Below are positions 10,540 through 21,072 of a stretch of 64,000 nucleotides of DNA, piece by piece. Source of the DNA: Paulinella micropora (Eukaryota; Cercozoa; Imbricatea; Euglyphida; Paulinellidae). The stretch covers positions 208,501 to 272,500 of the forward strand of contig WBZZ01000820.1 of the NCBI GenBank assembly GCA_019918135.1, in the 5' to 3' direction. The notes beneath the pieces are model-generated. The model was not told the DNA's origin. It saw only the letters and a list, made by a program, of their open reading frames with translations, and made no database searches. A program made the position numbers and the translations under genes. Position 1 is the stretch's first letter. Each line of letters starts with the position of its first letter.

Positions 10540-11250
10540 ATGCTAGCCCTCACCCCCTACACGGCTCCCCAGACCCAGACCCAGGCGCCGCCAGCCAGCG
10601 CTCCCGCCGACGCCGAGTACGACCCCGCCCACCCGGCCATGGACACCACCGACGACCAGCACCCCCAGCCGCAGCAGCCGCAGCAGCCGCCGCCTGCCTC
10701 TGCGCCGGCCGAGGAGAACGCCAGCGTCCTGTACGCCGCCGTTTTGGCCCTGGACAGGGTCGCACAAGCCCTCGGGACACGCGACCTGCGCCTGCTCCCG
10801 CGCCCGCGCAATCCCAGCACCCGCGAACTCCGGGAGGACGCCACTAGGTGGGCGAACCAGATCAGCCGTGGCCTCCAAGCGCTGCTCAAGACGAAGGGCG
10901 GCTACGTCAGACGCCTGGCCCGGCCCCGCGCTACACCTGCTTCCCTGGCCACGCGGGTGGAGCGGTACAGACCGGATCCCACTGAACAAGACACTGCCTT
11001 CGTCACTTGGGTGCTCGGCGTGCTGATCGTGGCGGCGGCCGCCCAGCAGAGGTACCAACAGTGCATGGCCGCTGAAGTCGTCAGCGGCGGCCGCCTCCAC
11101 GCTGATGTGCACCGCCTGCACGAAGACACGCTACGCTTCTGGCACTACGGGGGACAGGTCAGGCAAGGGGCGAAAAACGAGCTCCAGCAACCAGGCAGCT
11201 ACGTGCTGCGCCTCCCCGTGCCCAAGAGTTTGCCTGACAGACTGAAGTAG
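10540..11250 (+). CDS. Pro/Gln-rich small protein with helical C-terminal domain
   Basis: Intact 236-residue ORF. Residues 1-65 are Ala/Pro/Gln-rich with acidic patches (DTTDDQHPQPQQPQQPPP). Residues 70-236 form a helical domain with LYAAVLALDRVAQALGTRDL, a basic stretch (GGYVRRLARPRATP), a hydrophobic segment (FVTWVLGVLIVAAAAQQRY) and a LHADVHRLHEDTLRFWHYGG motif. The layout (low-complexity N-terminus plus helical C-terminus) resembles the gene at 18,325. No family recognised. The poly(A) signal AATAAA is at 11,311-11,316. The N-terminal part was duplicated to 8.85 kb. Confidence 0.75.
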   Translation: MLALTPYTAPQTQTQAPPASAPADAEYDPAHPAMDTTDDQHPQPQQPQQPPPASAPAEENASVLYAAVLALDRVAQALGTRDLRLLPRPRNPSTRELREDATRWANQISRGLQALLKTKGGYVRRLARPRATPASLATRVERYRPDPTEQDTAFVTWVLGVLIVAAAAQQRYQQCMAAEVVSGGRLHADVHRLHEDTLRFWHYGGQVRQGAKNELQQPGSYVLRLPVPKSLPDRLK

Positions 11251-11310
11251 CTAGCTAGAGCCAACCAGCAACTAGCTCTCTTGATCTCTCTCTGTAAAAT
11301 TGTACTCTCT

Positions 11311-11316
11311 AATAAA
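11311..11316 (+). terminator. Poly(A) signal AATAAA
   Basis: Canonical hexamer 61 nt after the stop codon of the 10,540-11,250 gene, in an AT-rich trailer. Confidence 0.6.
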
Positions 11317-11695
11317 AAAGATTCACTTTCGACTTGAATTGTAACTGTACGTGGAGCATTGGCTAGCGGCCGGCCGGGGGCCCCGCGCACAGACCCCTGG
11401 GGGAGAGGAGAGAGGGGGGTAGATCGGGGAGTTTGCACAGGCAAGACCCGCCGCGAGCGTCCGGTCATAGTATGGGTCGGACAGCCCGACGTATACTTGT
11501 GCCTGGTATGCTCTGTAGGAGGCACCGGCAGCGGCGAACAGGACGCCACGGCAGCGTCAGTAAAGCCAAGGTTTTTCTTTTTTTACTATTGCTTTCTGTT
11601 GTCGTGGGGGCCGGGCTTCCATTGTTAGCTGCTGTCATGAATACATATTTCTGTATTTCAACACGCTGCGGATTTCTGGAGGACTCTCAAAAAGC

Positions 11696-13917
11696 TTATT
11701 CTAGGACGACACAGTCACGCAAAGCTAACGCCACTTCCGAATTGCCATCCTCTGTGTCCTCGCCAGCCTCGTGCAATCCAGCCAGCCGCTGCCACGGCTG
11801 TGCTCCAGACCGTGTCTGCCTGTCGTAGTACAGATAAATCAGCGACAGGCCCGGGCGACCTGCGACCTCCGGGACGCGCCCACCCTGCAAATCCATCAAC
11901 AACTGCTGCAGGCGCTCGAATCTGGCCGCCAGCGGCGGGTCCTGCAGCACGCCGTCCACTTCGAACCAGTGCGGGTTAAAGCGGATGTACACGACGGGCA
12001 GGCCGCGGAAGCTAGGGTTGGCGCTGAGCACCGTGCTGAGCTGGAGCATGCGCCCGAGCTCGCACCGGTACCGCCGATGCGCAAACTCGTCGTTACACAG
12101 CAGTAACAAGCAACGGCGGTCCGCGGGCAGCGACTGGAGCCCCAGGAAATGGAAGTCGGGCCGCGAGCTCACGGCGTCCTCTATCTTTGGTGTGATTTGG
12201 GCATTGCAGTGTTTGTAGAAGATGGCATTAGCAAAGTCACGATCAAACGCTCAGCCCCGGGCACCGAGAAACTCCGCCAACTGCTGCTCGCTCTTGAAGC
12301 GCTGGGCGATGCCTTCTCCGGTGTGGCAGCGCTGCACGTGGTCGTCGAGCAAGCGCTCCATCTTGCAGCGCGTGTTGCACTGGAGCAGGCCTGCCCCTGC
12401 CTGGAATCTGGCCGTGCTGAACGACACAAAGACACACAAGTGCTGCCATTTCTTACTCTCCTCGTGCCTGCGCTCGTGTGCCTTGAGATTGCTAGAGGTC
12501 GTGAAGCGGGCCTCGCACTCTGAGCAGGCAAACGGCTTGTCCCACTGTGCGTACGTAGGTGTCTCTTGAGACTGCCAGCTTCACTGAAGCGGGCCTCGCA
12601 CTCTGGGCACGCAAACGGCTTCTCCCCACTGTGCGTACGCAGGTGACTCTTGAGATTGCTAGACACACTGAAGCGGGCCTCGCACTCTGGGCACGCAAAC
12701 GGCTTGTCCCCACTGTGCGTACGCAGGTGTGTCTTGAGATGACCAGCTTGAGTAAAGCGGGCTTCGCACTCCGGGCACGCAAACGACTTCTCCCCACTGT
12801 GCGTGCGCAGGTGACTCTTGAGATGGCCAGCCCGAGTAAAGCGGGCCTCGCACTCTGGGCACGCAAACGGCTTCTCCCCACTGTGCGTACGCAGGTGTGT
12901 CTTCAGAGTGCCAGCTTGAGTAAAGCGGGCTTCGCACTCCGGGCACGCAAACGGCTTATCCCCATTGTGCGTACGCAGGTGTGTCTTCAGAGTGCCAGCC
13001 CGAGTAAAGCGGGCCTCGCACTCTGGGCACGCAAACGGCTTCTCCCCACTGTGCGTACGCAGGTGACTCTTGAGATTGCCAGCTTGAGTAAAGCGGGCCT
13101 CGCACTCTGGGCACGCAAACGGCTTAACCCCATTGTGCGTACGCAGGTGTGTCTTCAGAGTGCCAGCTTGAGTAAAGCGCTTGTCGCACTGTGCACAGAC
13201 AAAACTCTTTTTCTTCGCTGGCTGTAGGTTTGGCGTGTCCTCCTCGCGCTCTTCTGCTCTTCTTTTTCGTTTGCCTCCCGTCTTGGTGCTTTCGGCTGGT
13301 ACACTCGGCCTGGTAGGGTCTGTCAATGTCGCATGACGCGCGCACAGCGTGGGCCACTCACGGCCCTGCCGGACAGTCGCCACGGTTGCGAGGTTTTGTT
13401 CTCCGTAACAGGACTCGCATGCCGGGCGATCCGCCGACTCTTGGCCCGCACGCCACTCCTTGAACACCAGCTTGCAGCCCTCGAGGACTTTAAACGCAAA
13501 TCCATAGTGTTGAAGCATCCGGACGCCTGCCTTTTTCTCTACGAACGGCTCGGCAGCGGCCAGGCGCGCCAGCCAGAGCTGGACCGCTGACGAGGCTGGT
13601 GTTGCAGCAGGTTCGGCGACCCGCCGGCGCTTGTGGCTCTGGCTGCTTTCCGCCTCAACTGCTAGCCTACGCTTCTTCCTGCGCAGGTGCTTGCGCGCGT
13701 GAGCGGTACAAAGCCTGAAGCGCGGGTGACGCGAGTCGGCCACGCGACAACGGTTGCGGCGCACGAAGCACCGCTCGCACGCGGGCTGCCAGTCCTGGCA
13801 TTCCGTGCGACAGAACAGCCCGCCCCCGCGCACGCACAGGCTCGCGTCACCTAGGGTCGCAGGCGTTTCGCGGCTTCCGTACTGCCTCACAAAGTGCCGC
13901 ACGGCGCGGCTGTCCAT
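11696..13917 (-). pseudogene. C2H2 zinc-finger array plus restriction-nuclease-like protein
   Basis: The N-terminal ~235 residues carry Cys clusters (CERCFVRRNRC, CESCYGEQN) and several basic NLS stretches. They are followed by eight clear C2H2 fingers of 28 residues (FACPECEARFTQAGTLKTHL type), visible as an 84-bp DNA repeat at about 12,480-13,200, and probably a ninth. The C-terminal part carries FKSEQQLAEFL, a nuclease-like core (LLLCNDEFAHRRYRCELGRM) and VVYIRFNPHWFEVDG, ending in LSLIYLYYD. This matches the C2H2-plus-nuclease proteins common in giant viruses and some algae, where the usual core reads EIDExQH, RM and FIRFNPD. The acidic core here is partly changed (NDEFAH). The gene appears broken in about two places. 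Likely roles are DNA binding and cleavage. The nuclease assignment is from motif memory. Confidence 0.65.
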
Positions 13918-14103
13918 GACTCCTCCTCCCTGCCCCGGCTGCTCTTTTTTCTGGCTTTAGGGACGCAGCGCTGCGCTGGGAAAAAAGCGTGCCCCCCCGC
14001 CCCACCCCCGCCGCGGCCCCCTCCCCGCCGGGGGACGACCAACGCCAGACGCCGGGCAGAGGGGGGACCCCCCGGGCCACGCAGCCCCCCCCCCTTCCCA
14101 TCC
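13918..14103. other. Short GC-rich spacer
   Basis: Spacer between the FtsJ-like gene stop and the finger-nuclease gene start, both on the minus strand. C/G-rich with no visible motif. Same-strand tandem arrangement. Confidence 0.5.
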
Positions 14104-16172
14104 TCAGCACGAACCCAAGGGGGCGGAGGAGGGCGCCCCCGCGTGTGGCCTGCCTCCTAGAGGGACCAGTTGGCCGCGCACCGCCGCGCCCGCCCACTCG
14201 GCCCACATGCCGCCGCCGCCGCCGTCGCCGGCCGCCGCGTGTTCGTGCAGGGGCAGTGACAGCAGCAGGCTGCCCGCGTCGCATGGGTCCCACCAGCCAG
14301 CCTCCTGCAGCCGGCCGGCCTGCGCAGCGCAGCGCAGCACGTGGCGCGCAAAGGCCTCGACGCGGCCGGCCCGCGTGCCCCCAAACAGGGCCGGCCGGGT
14401 CCACGGCCCGGCCAGCACGTCCAGCACCCACAGCGTGCTCCATTTGCTGGCGGGCACCCCCCACACCAGCAGCGACGTGCCGGGGGCCAGGGTCACGTCG
14501 TGCAGTGGCAGGGACGCTCGGCACAGCAGGTCGTGCAGCCGCGCGTTCTCGGCGGCCTGCCCGACCAGGCGCCCGGCCCACTCGTCCACGCCCGCCGGGT
14601 CCAGCGCGGGGACCCGCGCCGCCACGAAGCCGGGCGGGCCCGGCAGCGCCGCCGCCGGCGCCAGGAAGCAACCCTCGGGGCAGGCCCACAGCCAGGCGGC
14701 GCACGACCTCTCAGCCGCCGGCACGTGCACCGAGCGTGCCTCGCCGCCGGCCGCCGGCCGCACGGCGCAGACGTAGGCACACACCAGCGCGAAGAAGTTG
14801 AGGTCGGGCGGCGCCGTGGGCCGCAGGCCCTGCAGGGCCTGCAGGACCGGCAGGGTCGCGCGGGCCTGCAGGCTGGGGTCCGCCAGCAGCCGGCGCCAGC
14901 CCACCGCGGCCGCGGGCAGGCACTGCGGCGCGCACCGGGCCAGCCGGACCTGCCAGTCCTGGCGCCGCCGCCGTTCGTCTTCCGGCCGGGGCTTGCGGGC
15001 GCGGGGCGCCGGCGGCTGCTCCAGCGCCCGCCGGACCTCGGCCGGCTGCGGCCGGGCGCGGCGCCAGAAGGCGGCCAGGCAGTCGTGCTGCACGCGCAGG
15101 CGCGCGGCCATGTACGGGCGGAACTGCTCGCGGAAGGCCAGCAGGACCGCCACGACGCCGTGCTGCTCGGCCAGCTCGACGGCGCGGGCCGCGGCCGGGG
15201 CCGGGCCCAGCCCGTGCAGGGCGCCCAGCACGCGCTCCGCCAGGGCCGCGCACCCGCTGCCAAGGCAGGCGGGCCCCCGGCACGCCAAGTACGCCTCGGC
15301 GTTGGTGGAGCGGCTCGCCACGGGCTTCACCACGCACCACTCGTCGAACGCGAGCGCCGCGGCGGCCAGGGCCAGCTGCGTCGCCGCGTCCAGGCCGCCG
15401 AAGAACTTGCACACCAGCAGCGCGCGGCACCTCTCCTCGCCCGCCGCGGGGCCGTGGGCCGACAGCCAGTGCGTGCCCAGCCGCAGCTGCGCCGCCAGCA
15501 GGCACACGCCCCGGCGCTCCTGGTCGGCGGCCTCGGGGGCGCCCCCGTCGCCCAACACTAGCGTGCAGGGCAGGTCGCGGTCCCGCAGCTGCTGCGCCCA
15601 CGCCAGCCGCAGGCGCGCCACCGCCGCGGGCCGCCGCAGGTCCGTGTCGTCGGCGCCCCCGGTGTCCAGCAGCACGTTGGTCAGGTCCGGCCCCCCCGCG
15701 CGGCCCCACGCGCGCAGCAGCGAGTCGTACCCGCTGTGGGGCGTGGGCGAGCCCGTCCACGTGCTGCCCAGAATCAGCGTGCCGTGCGGCCGGTGCGCGG
15801 CGAGCGCCTGGACCCAGCCGCCCGGCCCGCCGCACTGGTCGACCGCCGCGTGCTCGGGCAGCAGGTTGAGTGCCGCCGTGATGGCGCCCCCGAGCGACAG
15901 GTCCAGGCCGCGCAGCTTGCACACCCCGCGGTTCAGGTCCGACCGCTGCCGCGACAGCTCGGCCGGCAGCTGCACGTGCGCGAGCCGGGGGTCCAGCTGG
16001 TCGCGCCAGGCACGCGCTCGAACAGGGCGCACAGCCGCTCGCACGCGACCGCGTGGGCCCAGTCCGTCCACGGCTCGAGCAAGAGGCGCTGCCCCGCGGT
16101 CGCGTCCGCCGCCGGCGGGGGCCACAGCGTGTGCCACCGGTCGGCCGCCAGCAACAGCAAACAGTCTTCCAT
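14104..16172 (-). pseudogene. FtsJ-like mRNA cap 2'-O-methyltransferase
   Basis: Starts at 16,172 (MEDCLLLLAADRWHTLW); ~690 codons, apparently broken about once. The Rossmann SAM site reads DQCGGPGGWVQALA. The K-D-K-E catalytic tetrad of FtsJ/CMTR enzymes can be placed as K in GVCKLRGLDLSLG, D in TLVLGDGGAPEAAD, K in ALLVCKFFGGLD and E in KPVASRSTNAEAYLAC. The last motif (KP-x-SR-x-N-x-E-x-Y) is diagnostic for cap-1 methyltransferases. The ~330-residue C-terminal part has no domain I recognise. Such enzymes methylate the first transcribed nucleotide of capped mRNA. They occur in eukaryotic nuclei (CMTR) and in DNA viruses that cap their own messages. Its neighbours are the finger-nuclease gene downstream and an unknown gene upstream. 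Confidence 0.7.
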
Positions 16173-16777
16173 CTGCCTCGTCCGGAGGCCGCCCCGCGCG
16201 CTAGGGCAGAGGCCAGCGCTCTCGTGCCCCGTAGCCCACGGCCGAGAGTGAGTGAGCTAGAGCCGGGAGGCGGCGAGCGAGCGGCCGGCGAAGGGAAAGT
16301 GGAAGAAGCAGAGGGGGGGGGGGGGTCGTCCTCTCCAAGCAAGCCCGGCCCTCTCCCCGCCGGTGCAGGGCACTCCCCCTCCTGTCCCTGCCAGGCGGGA
16401 AAACCGGAGGAGGCCGGAGGATGCAGGCGGGGAGGCAGGAGGAGGCCGGCGGGGGGCCGGCGGAGGCAGGCGGGAGGAGGTGACACTGCCGGGGGGAGGA
16501 GGAGGCGGTCGGTCCTAGTGGGGCGTGCGGCTCGCCCGGGGTCCTCCGGCGCGGCCGACCTAACTACCGGTCCGCCCCCCTGCCCGGCGCTGAGAGGCCC
16601 CACGCTCTCTTGCCTGTTGCCAGTTGGCTCGCTGCTTTATTACGGCCGCGTAGTTAGGACCAAGGCGCGGCCGGGCCCACGCCAGCCCACGCCAGCCCAC
16701 GCCAGCCCATGCCAGCCCATGCCAGCCCGCGGCCGCACTAGCTAGCTACCCCCAGAGCTGGGTGTACTAGCTACTCC
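16173..16777. repeat. GC-rich spacer with two minisatellites
   Basis: Purine-rich GGAGGC/GGCGGG repeats at about 16,395-16,510 and a 10-bp repeat (CCAGCCCACG) of about six copies at 16,678-16,732. No gene seen. Confidence 0.65.
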
Positions 16778-17830
16778 TCACGGCCCACCAAGGCTGGGCG
16801 CTCGCCCGCCCGCCCGAACTCTTTTGCGGGGCGGCTCGGCGCCGCCCACGGGCGAGCGCTCACCGGCAGAGCCGGCGGAGGCCGCTTCGTCGTCCGGGCG
16901 CGGGGCACTCGGCCGGCTGACGTGCCTGGCCCCGTAGCGATCATGCACAAAGAGCTGCACCCCGTCCCGCTGCCTGCGCGCCAGGTCCCAGCCGGCCTCC
17001 GGCAGCAGCTGGTGGAGTACCCGCGAAGCGCTCACCCCCTCCTGGTGGGCCGCGGCCAGCAACAGGTCGTAGCAGGGCCGGAGCTGCGCCAGCTGGGTGA
17101 GCAAGAGCGTCGCTACGTCAACCTCTGCCCCCACGAGCGGCGCGGGCTCTTGCGCCCCCGCGGGTACGGGCAGGAGAAATTCACACGAGTAGGACACGGT
17201 GACCTCGTCGCCCTCCCCGGCGTGCGGAACCGTGGTGTACAGCAAAAACTTGGCCTCGCCCCGCTTGTTGCGCTGTTGCCAACGCCCCTGGAGCGGGGTG
17301 CAGGGGGCGGCCGACCGCTGGCCAAACAGGGCCTCGAACCAGGACGCCTGTGGGAGGCGGGCTAGCGACAGGAGCCACGAGGCCGTGCGGACGGCCCGGG
17401 GCAGCACGGTCAGCCGGCAGCGGTCCAGCGCATGGTCGGGCTCGGTGCAGTCGTCACCCGCGCCGTCCTCCTCCGCCGGGCCCGGCCCGGCGCACTCGTC
17501 CCCCGCGCCGTCCTCCTCCGCCGGGCCCGGCCCGGCGCACTCGTCACCCGCGCCGTCCTCCTCCGCCGGCTCCGCCGCCTCGTGGCGCCGCTGGTAACGG
17601 ATCCGCAGGCACACACGACAGCCCTCGGCGACCAAGACGGTGGCGGTAAGCCCAAACCGCCAGATGGCTACCAGAGAGCGCGCAGACTCCCACTGGGTTG
17701 GTGCGGGCCTGAGCGCCGCGGTCTGCAGCGGCTTCTGAGGACGAAGCCCGGTGCGGCTCGTCAAGCCGGCGCTGGTTCGGTACTGGAAGCCATGCCGGGT
17801 CAGGTTGTGAGGAGGCAGAGGGCTGGTCCC
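16778..17830 (-). CDS. Unknown protein with acidic 15-residue repeats
   Basis: A minus-strand frame is open for ~350 codons with protein-like sequence. An N-terminal helix (SARSLVAIWRFGLTATVLVA) is followed by three acidic repeats EEDGAGDECAGPGPA, then a domain with LLSLARLPQASWFEALFGQ and VTVSYSCEFLLPVPAG, then LLLTQLAQLRPCYDLLLAAA. A basic C-terminus (PPRKRVRAGGRAPSLGGP) could be an NLS. No ATG lies near the apparent start; the nearest in-frame one is far upstream in C/G-rich DNA. A spliced first exon or a lost start is therefore likely. The DEVTVSYSCEF stretch made me consider HORMA, but nothing else fits. Confidence 0.45.
   Translation of the reverse strand, partial: GTSPLPPHNLTRHGFQYRTSAGLTSRTGLRPQKPLQTAALRPAPTQWESARSLVAIWRFGLTATVLVAEGCRVCLRIRYQRRHEAAEPAEEDGAGDECAGPGPAEEDGAGDECAGPGPAEEDGAGDDCTEPDHALDRCRLTVLPRAVRTASWLLSLARLPQASWFEALFGQRSAAPCTPLQGRWQQRNKRGEAKFLLYTTVPHAGEGDEVTVSYSCEFLLPVPAGAQEPAPLVGAEVDVATLLLTQLAQLRPCYDLLLAAAHQEGVSASRVLHQLLPEAGWDLARRQRDGVQLFVHDRYGARHVSRPSAPRPDDEAASAGSAGERSPVGGAEPPRKRVRAGGRAPSLGGP
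17440..17575. repeat. 45-bp coding repeat, three copies
   Basis: Nearly identical 45-bp units coding the acidic 15-residue repeat of the surrounding minus-strand ORF. High identity means recent amplification or homogenisation. Confidence 0.85.
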
Positions 17831-17869
17831 GCGAGGCAGGCGCGCACGCCCTCCCTCCACCAGGGGCGC

Positions 17870-18310
17870 ACGCGCGCCCCCCCCCCCCAGGGCGTGCCCG
17901 GGGGGGGGGAGAGGGAGAGTCGCCCCCGCCGCGCGCGCCTGGTTGCGGACCGCCCCCCGCGCGCTCTCGGGGGGGGGGGGGGGCACCTCGCGCCGCACGC
18001 CCTCTGCGTGCCCGCCGTGGGCCGGCCGCGTGCCCGGGGCGTGCCGGCCCCGGGGCGAGCGGGGGGAGCAGGCGGGGGGGGGGGTGCGCCTCTCCCCCCC
18101 CTTTCCCCCTCCCTCGAGCCGCCGGGGGGGCGCCTCCTCCCCCCTGCGTGTGCGCCGAGCGACAGGAAGGGGTAGGCAGCACAGCTGTCGAGGGGGGTTA
18201 CCCCCCTTCCCCCCCCCCCCCCCCCCCCCCCCCGCGATGGCCGCCCGGGGGGTGCCTCCTCCCCCCTGCATGTGCGCCGAGCGACAGGGAGGGGTAGGCA
18301 GCACATCTAT
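17870..18310. repeat. C/G homopolymer-rich spacer with a 55-bp direct repeat
   Basis: A ~55-bp block (GCCTCCTCCCCCCTG ... GGGGTAGGCAGCACA) occurs at about 18,128-18,183 and 18,252-18,306, separated by a C run of more than 20. It lies immediately upstream of the plus-strand gene at 18,325, so the second copy may be part of its promoter or 5' UTR. Confidence 0.7.
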
Positions 18311-18324
18311 CGGCAGGCACAGAG

Positions 18325-19058
18325 ATGGAAGCGCCTAGCCCTCCCGCCCCGAGCAGGAAGGCGCCACGGAAGAGAAGGCACGGTCGTACCCCTCCACTGG
18401 AGGATCCCTGGGGCGGGGAGACACTAGACCCCAAACGACAGAAGACTGGCACGGAGGCCCCCGACGCAGGGACGGCGCCCGCGGAGCCGACGTCCGCCGA
18501 GGCCTCGACACCCGCGGCACCCGCGGAGCCGACCTCCGCCGCCGCCTCGGCACCCGCGGAGCCGGCCTCCGCCGCCGCCGCCTCGGCACCCGCGGAGCCG
18601 ACCTCCGCCGCCGCCGCCTCTTCGCCCGCGGCACCCGCGGGCCGACCTCCGCCGCCGCGGCGCCCGCGGGGTCGACCCCCACGCCCGAGCAGCCGCTGCC
18701 CGGCCCCGAGCCCGCCGGCAGCGGCCGGGGCCACGACATCGGTGACTGGAAGCTGCTGCAGGAGGCGCAGTCCTTGCTCATCCAGAGCTGCGCGCAGCTG
18801 TCCAGCGCGATCGCCCGCAAGCGCGAGGTCACACCCTACATCGAGATCTCGCACTTTGGCCACAGCGACACTTTGCACCACCTCGTACGGCTGCATACCC
18901 TCCTGGCCGAGGCCTTGTGCCTGCAGCAGCTACACCTAACCAAGAGCCAGGACGTACAAGCGAAGCTAGCGGCCGCCGGCGCGATCATCCAGCTCCTGCC
19001 CGCGCACGTAGCGGCGCGGGCGGCCATGGAGATTAAGCTCGTCGGCCCGGGGCCCTAG
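18325..19058 (+). pseudogene. Ala/Pro-rich nuclear-type protein with helical C-terminus
   Basis: Start at 18,325 (MEAPSPPAPSRKAPRKRRHG), with two basic NLS-like clusters (RKAPRKRRHG and DPKRQKT). A long EPTSAAASAP repeat region follows. The last ~95 codons, in another frame, form a helical domain (LLIQSCAQLSSAIARKREV, LHHLVRLHTLLAEALCLQQ, LPAHVAARAAMEIKLVGPGP). The reading frame looks broken about once in the repeat-rich part. Architecture matches the gene at 10,540. No family recognised. Confidence 0.5.
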
Positions 19059-19249
19059 CTTCCCCCCGGGAGCACGTGCGCCACCACGCCGGACAGCGTG
19101 CGAACCTGCAGCGCTCCGGCACCCAGGCTGCTGAGCGGCTGGCCAAGACATGCAGAGTACGCTCGCAGGCTGGAAGAAGCTACGCTAGTGCCCGTAAAAA
19201 CCAGGCCTCCTGCTTGGTGCCTGATTAAAATTTAGATTCTCCCCCCCTT

Positions 19250-20620
19250 CCTTTTGGGCTTGGGCCTGGCTGGGCCAGGTGCTGCCGGCAGGCACGCCGA
19301 CGGAACGGCGAGCCTCCTCGGGTGGCACTCCCCGGCCGAGCCATCACGGCCGGTGGCACTGCCAAGCCAGGTCGAGGATGTTGGTGGCGCCACCGGCCGG
19401 TAGACAGGATGAGGTGGCCCCGCTGGGCCGGGTCCGACCGGCGGTGAGACAGACACGGCGGTGGCACCGTCGGCCGGGTCAGACTGGCGGTGGCACCGCC
19501 GACCGACTGTCACGCCGGGAGTGACGGTGTGGCAGGGGTGACCGGGCTTCTCCCGGTCGGGTGGCTAGATTCGTTTGGCCGGATACGATCGACTGCCTTT
19601 TTCTCTCCCCCCCTCCCTTCTCCCCCCTCCCTTCTCCCCTCTCCCTTCTCCCCCTCCCTTCTCCCCTCTCCCTTCTCCCTCTCCCTTCCCCCTTCCCTTC
19701 TCCCTCCCCGCGGCCGAACATTATGCAGCCCTCCCCCCAGGCTTTTCTGTCCAACACTGGTCAGGTGCCTGGTGCCACCGACTGCTTTTCTGTGATGACC
19801 GCAGAACCAGGGAAATTTCCCGTAACAATCGGAAAAACAAAGCCTGTGGCTCGTAAGTGTCCTAATAGCGAGAATCGCACTTGTGGGTCCAAGCCTGGCC
19901 TGACCTCGCCGGGAGGTTACTGGTGCCACCCGGGTACAAAATGGCATCGGGGCCAGTCCTGCCTATCGACAACCAATCACTAATTTAACTTTTTCCTTTT
20001 TTACCCGTAAATAGCTGTGTTTTTTTGTTGTCTTGGAGGGGGTAGTGCCCGAAAATACACGTCCGGAGTGGCACCCCTCCCGGGGCCTCGAACCACAAGT
20101 GCGATTCTCGCTACTTGGACACTTACGCCCCGCGGGATTTGTTTTTTGGTTATGCAAAGAAAATTCGTCTGGTCCTGCGGCCGGGCCAAAAAGCTACCGG
20201 TGGCACTGGCCACCTGACCGCCATACTGAACGGACCAGCCCGGGCGGGGCCTGCACAATGTTGGGTTGCGGGAGGGGAGAGGGGAGAAGGGAGAAGGGAG
20301 AGGGGAGAAGGGAGAAGGGAGGGGAGAAAAAAAAGCATGCAAAATATCAGGCCAAACGAATAGCCTCTCCCTCCAAATGATATCAGGCGACTGGTGCCAC
20401 CCCGACCAAAGAGACAGGCCATCTGTGCCACCCGGCCGGAAGAGGGTGGCGTCTTGTGCCACCCGACCTAGCAACCCAGGCCATCTGTGCCACCCGGCCG
20501 GAAGAGGGTGACGTCCTGTGCCACCCGACCTAGCAACCCAGGCCATCTGTGCCACCCGACCGGAAGGGGGTGGCGTCCTGTGCCACCAGACCGGCAGGGC
20601 CGGGCCGCTCGTGCTAGTAG
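19250..20620. repeat. Large interrupted palindrome A with AT-rich centre and iteron-like flanks
   Basis: An imperfect inverted repeat folds around an AT-rich centre at about 19,975-20,035. Arms share in inverse order: a polypyrimidine tract (19,596-19,710) against a polypurine tract (20,262-20,330), the GGCCGAACATT/AATGTTGGG block, and the AAGTGTCC-x-AGCGAGAATCGCACT block. Outer flanks carry repeated GTGCCACCCG motifs, pointing one way on the right (spacing ~60 bp) and the other way on the left. Copies B and C are homologous. Candidate replication origin or foldback element. Confidence 0.7.
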
Positions 20621-21072
20621 CGCTTGCTCTTGGACAGCCTCCGCTGCCAGCCGGCGCTGCGGTAGGTAAGGAGTGGGAGAGGGTGTGTCCGAGCGGCAGG
20701 AAGAACCCAGGATGAGGGAGCGCGCGTGTATTTAACTGGAGCAGTGTCTTTTTTTATAATTCTCGCCTGCCGGCCGGGGTCTGCGTCCGCCGGCGCTGAG
20801 CTAGTGGAAAAAGAGAAGCCTCACGTCATACTGAGAAATACCCACCTCCCCGCACTCTTCTGGCAGTGATGCCAGTGCAGCAGAAAAAGCGGTTACAGGA
20901 CAGCAAGCGACAAGAAGAGCGAGTACCAGCCAGCGAAAGGACAAGGACTGGAAGGGGGTTGCTGGCTTTTGCTTCCTTTAGCTCGGCTAGCTGTACTACT
21001 CACAAAGGCTCTGGGGTTGCTCTCCGGTGGTAGAGTTCCCCTGGCGCGAGTGTCTTCGGTGTGCCTGGTTGC
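20621..21072. other. Spacer downstream of PKD/BspA gene 1
   Basis: No gene of note. A 41-codon plus-strand ORF at 20,869 (MPVQQKKRLQDSKRQ) is short and unsupported. The start of this spacer is homologous to the sequence right of palindromes B and C. Confidence 0.4.

Noticed and set aside
12480-13200. Plus-strand ORF across the finger array
   Set aside because: It is the antisense of the C2H2 repeats and shows repeat periodicity without a plausible fold.
16778-17830. HORMA domain
   Set aside because: Only a short VTVSYSCEF-like stretch fits; the other HORMA landmarks are missing.
20869-20994. 41-codon ORF MPVQQKKRLQDSKRQ
   Set aside because: Short, low-complexity and basic, with no conservation visible at the other palindromes.
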